From a virus: a stretch of DNA of 52,071 nt. Below, one piece after another: positions 50,991 through 52,071 of the stretch. Every line of letters begins with the position of its first letter. Within the stretch, counting starts at the first letter, position 1. The notes under the pieces are model-generated. The model was not told where the DNA came from, made no database searches, and worked only from the letters and a program-made list of their open reading frames with translations. A program made the translations under genes and the position numbers. The stretch is from the IMG/VR virus record IMGVR_UViG_3300030329_003799, positions 1 to 52,071 of that record; one strand, 5' to 3'.

Positions 50991-52071
50991 GAACCCTCCT
51001 TAATCTAAATGATGGAGTCCATCTAACTTCTGTTTCAAATAGTTCTCCATCTGTATTTTTAAGTAAACTTATGGTCTTCATGTCTTCTTTAGCTTGACCA
51101 TTTATACCTATAACTTTCCTGGATGCATTTTCTATAGCTCCAGAACCTTTACCAGCATATAAATCTAATACTTGACTACGACTATATTCTCTTGATACTT
51201 GAGATACTTGAATTATTATTATATCTCTATTAACTGCAAGAGATGATAAATTATGTGAGATGTATTTAATTTTCTCATACTCTCCTTGATATTGTCGTGG
51301 TGTTTCTACTAAATCTATATAGTCTACAACTACTAATGCTGGTTGTAATTCAGTTATCTTTTGTTCTATTAGTTTAACAGTAGGAGGTGATTCTTGTACA
51401 ACTAAATGCTGTAATAAATCATGATTAGATTCATATAGAGATTCATAATTCTCTTTTACGTAATCTTTATCGCATCCTGATACTATTTGTAGTGATCTTC
51501 TATGTAGATAAGATGCACTAAGTTCTAATGATAGATATAATGTGGGTACCTGGTATTTAGGTTCTATTGTATTACCAGCAAAATCATAACCTAATACTAT
51601 ATTATGTGCTAATGTAGTCTTATTTGACCCTGTTGGCCCAAATATAGTTACTAGTTCTCCAGGTAATATCTCACATTCTTCATCTATCCCTAACATACTT
51701 GATAATTGAATAGACCTTCCACTATAATCTGTTGTCATTCTTTCATGTAAAGCTTCTTGCATATCTGTAGCAGTCTTAACATCTACAATTAAGTCTTTTC
51801 TTTTATAATGTATACATCTAGGATTACAATGTTTATGCATTATAGCATCATTACATCCATATTGTACTCCACTATTATAAACATATTCTACTTTTTCTAT
51901 TACTTGGTCTTCATCTAACATATTATTATTCCAATGTAATAGTGCTGCTTTACATGCTGCTGAATTAATACCGTTTCTTTTATAATGAGATGCTATTCTT
52001 AATATAGTATTATTTCTACTTCCTTCTTGTGGTCCTACATTATACATTCTTTGTACACAAGTAACTATATT
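50965..52071 (-). CDS. primase-helicase (PriCT-like plus DnaB-type ATPase), 5' part outside window
   Basis: The frame is open through the right edge (CVQRMYNVGPQEGSRNN), so the ATG at 52047 is internal and the N-terminus (probably a primase) is missing. From the edge: PriCT-like helical region, Cys/His cluster C65, C74, C78 (numbering from that ATG), then a RecA-fold ATPase with P-loop GPTGSNKTT (137-145) and Walker B LVVVDYIDLV, followed by IIIIQVSQVSREYSR and GSGAIENASRKV of DnaB-like replicative helicases. Unwinds DNA at the phage fork. Confidence 0.88.
   Translation of the reverse strand, partial: NIVTCVQRMYNVGPQEGSRNNTILRIASHYKRNGINSAACKAALLHWNNNMLDEDQVIEKVEYVYNSGVQYGCNDAIMHKHCNPRCIHYKRKDLIVDVKTATDMQEALHERMTTDYSGRSIQLSSMLGIDEECEILPGELVTIFGPTGSNKTTLAHNIVLGYDFAGNTIEPKYQVPTLYLSLELSASYLHRRSLQIVSGCDKDYVKENYESLYESNHDLLQHLVVQESPPTVKLIEQKITELQPALVVVDYIDLVETPRQYQGEYEKIKYISHNLSSLAVNRDIIIIQVSQVSREYSRSQVLDLYAGKGSGAIENASRKVIGINGQAKEDMKTISLLKNTDGELFETEVRWTPSFRLRRVHESEIDDA

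Noticed and set aside
1-52071. CRISPR array, insertion sequence, integrase or attachment site
   Set aside because: No regularly spaced direct repeats, transposase or integrase motifs, or terminal repeats were seen on either strand.

Overview
The window is 52,071 bases of an AT-rich tailed double-stranded DNA bacteriophage (Caudoviricetes). It is incomplete: a minus-strand gene runs off each end. Terminase, portal, scaffold and capsid genes, a beta-propeller nozzle-like tail gene set, a block of internal virion (ejection) proteins and the absence of a tape-measure or sheath gene suggest a podovirus-like virion. The host cannot be named from the sequence; a marine Gram-negative bacterium is only a guess from composition and gene types.

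Layout. (1) Positions 1-4740, minus strand: a run of small unknown genes leading into a ubiquitin-like conjugation cassette, in the order beta-grasp Ub-like protein ending Gly-Gly-Gln, E2-like protein, then a JAMM/MPN+ metalloprotease cut by the window edge. The three overlap head to tail. The non-coding gaps between the small genes are tiled with perfect or near-perfect stem-loops. (2) About 4741-5114: a divergent control region with a structured leader on the minus side. (3) Positions 5115-47705, plus strand: one long late block. It holds small genes, an M15 endopeptidase (lysin), terminase small and large subunits, portal, scaffold, major capsid, decoration and head-completion proteins, holin-like membrane peptides, a metallophosphoesterase, a peptidoglycan-binding protein, the nozzle genes (115, 2204 and 1538 aa), a GNAT-like protein and the internal virion proteins. 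A 3141-aa giant carries a SLOG-type Rossmann domain and a two-barrel RNA polymerase signature (D1552-L-D-G-D1556). (4) Positions 47810-52071, minus strand: a compact replication operon with primase/DnaB-like helicase (5' end outside the window), Gp157-like protein, HNH nuclease, an all-alpha NTP pyrophosphatase-like protein and several tiny proteins, closed by a clear intrinsic terminator that faces the end of the late block.

Working model. The two minus-strand blocks look like early/middle genes and the plus-strand block like late genes. The giant protein is best read as a virion RNA polymerase of the crAss-like/QDE-1 (RdRP-like two-barrel) type that would enter the cell with the DNA and transcribe early genes. 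A very good sigma70-type promoter before the ejection-protein block suggests that host RNA polymerase is also used. The Ub-like/E2/JAMM cassette implies that the phage attaches a small protein modifier to a target, or releases one, during infection; its E1 would be expected just beyond the left edge.

The two observations most deserving follow-up are the phage-borne Ub-like cassette and the giant virion polymerase. Third is the array of structured RNAs or hairpins in the 2.3-4.95 kb region.
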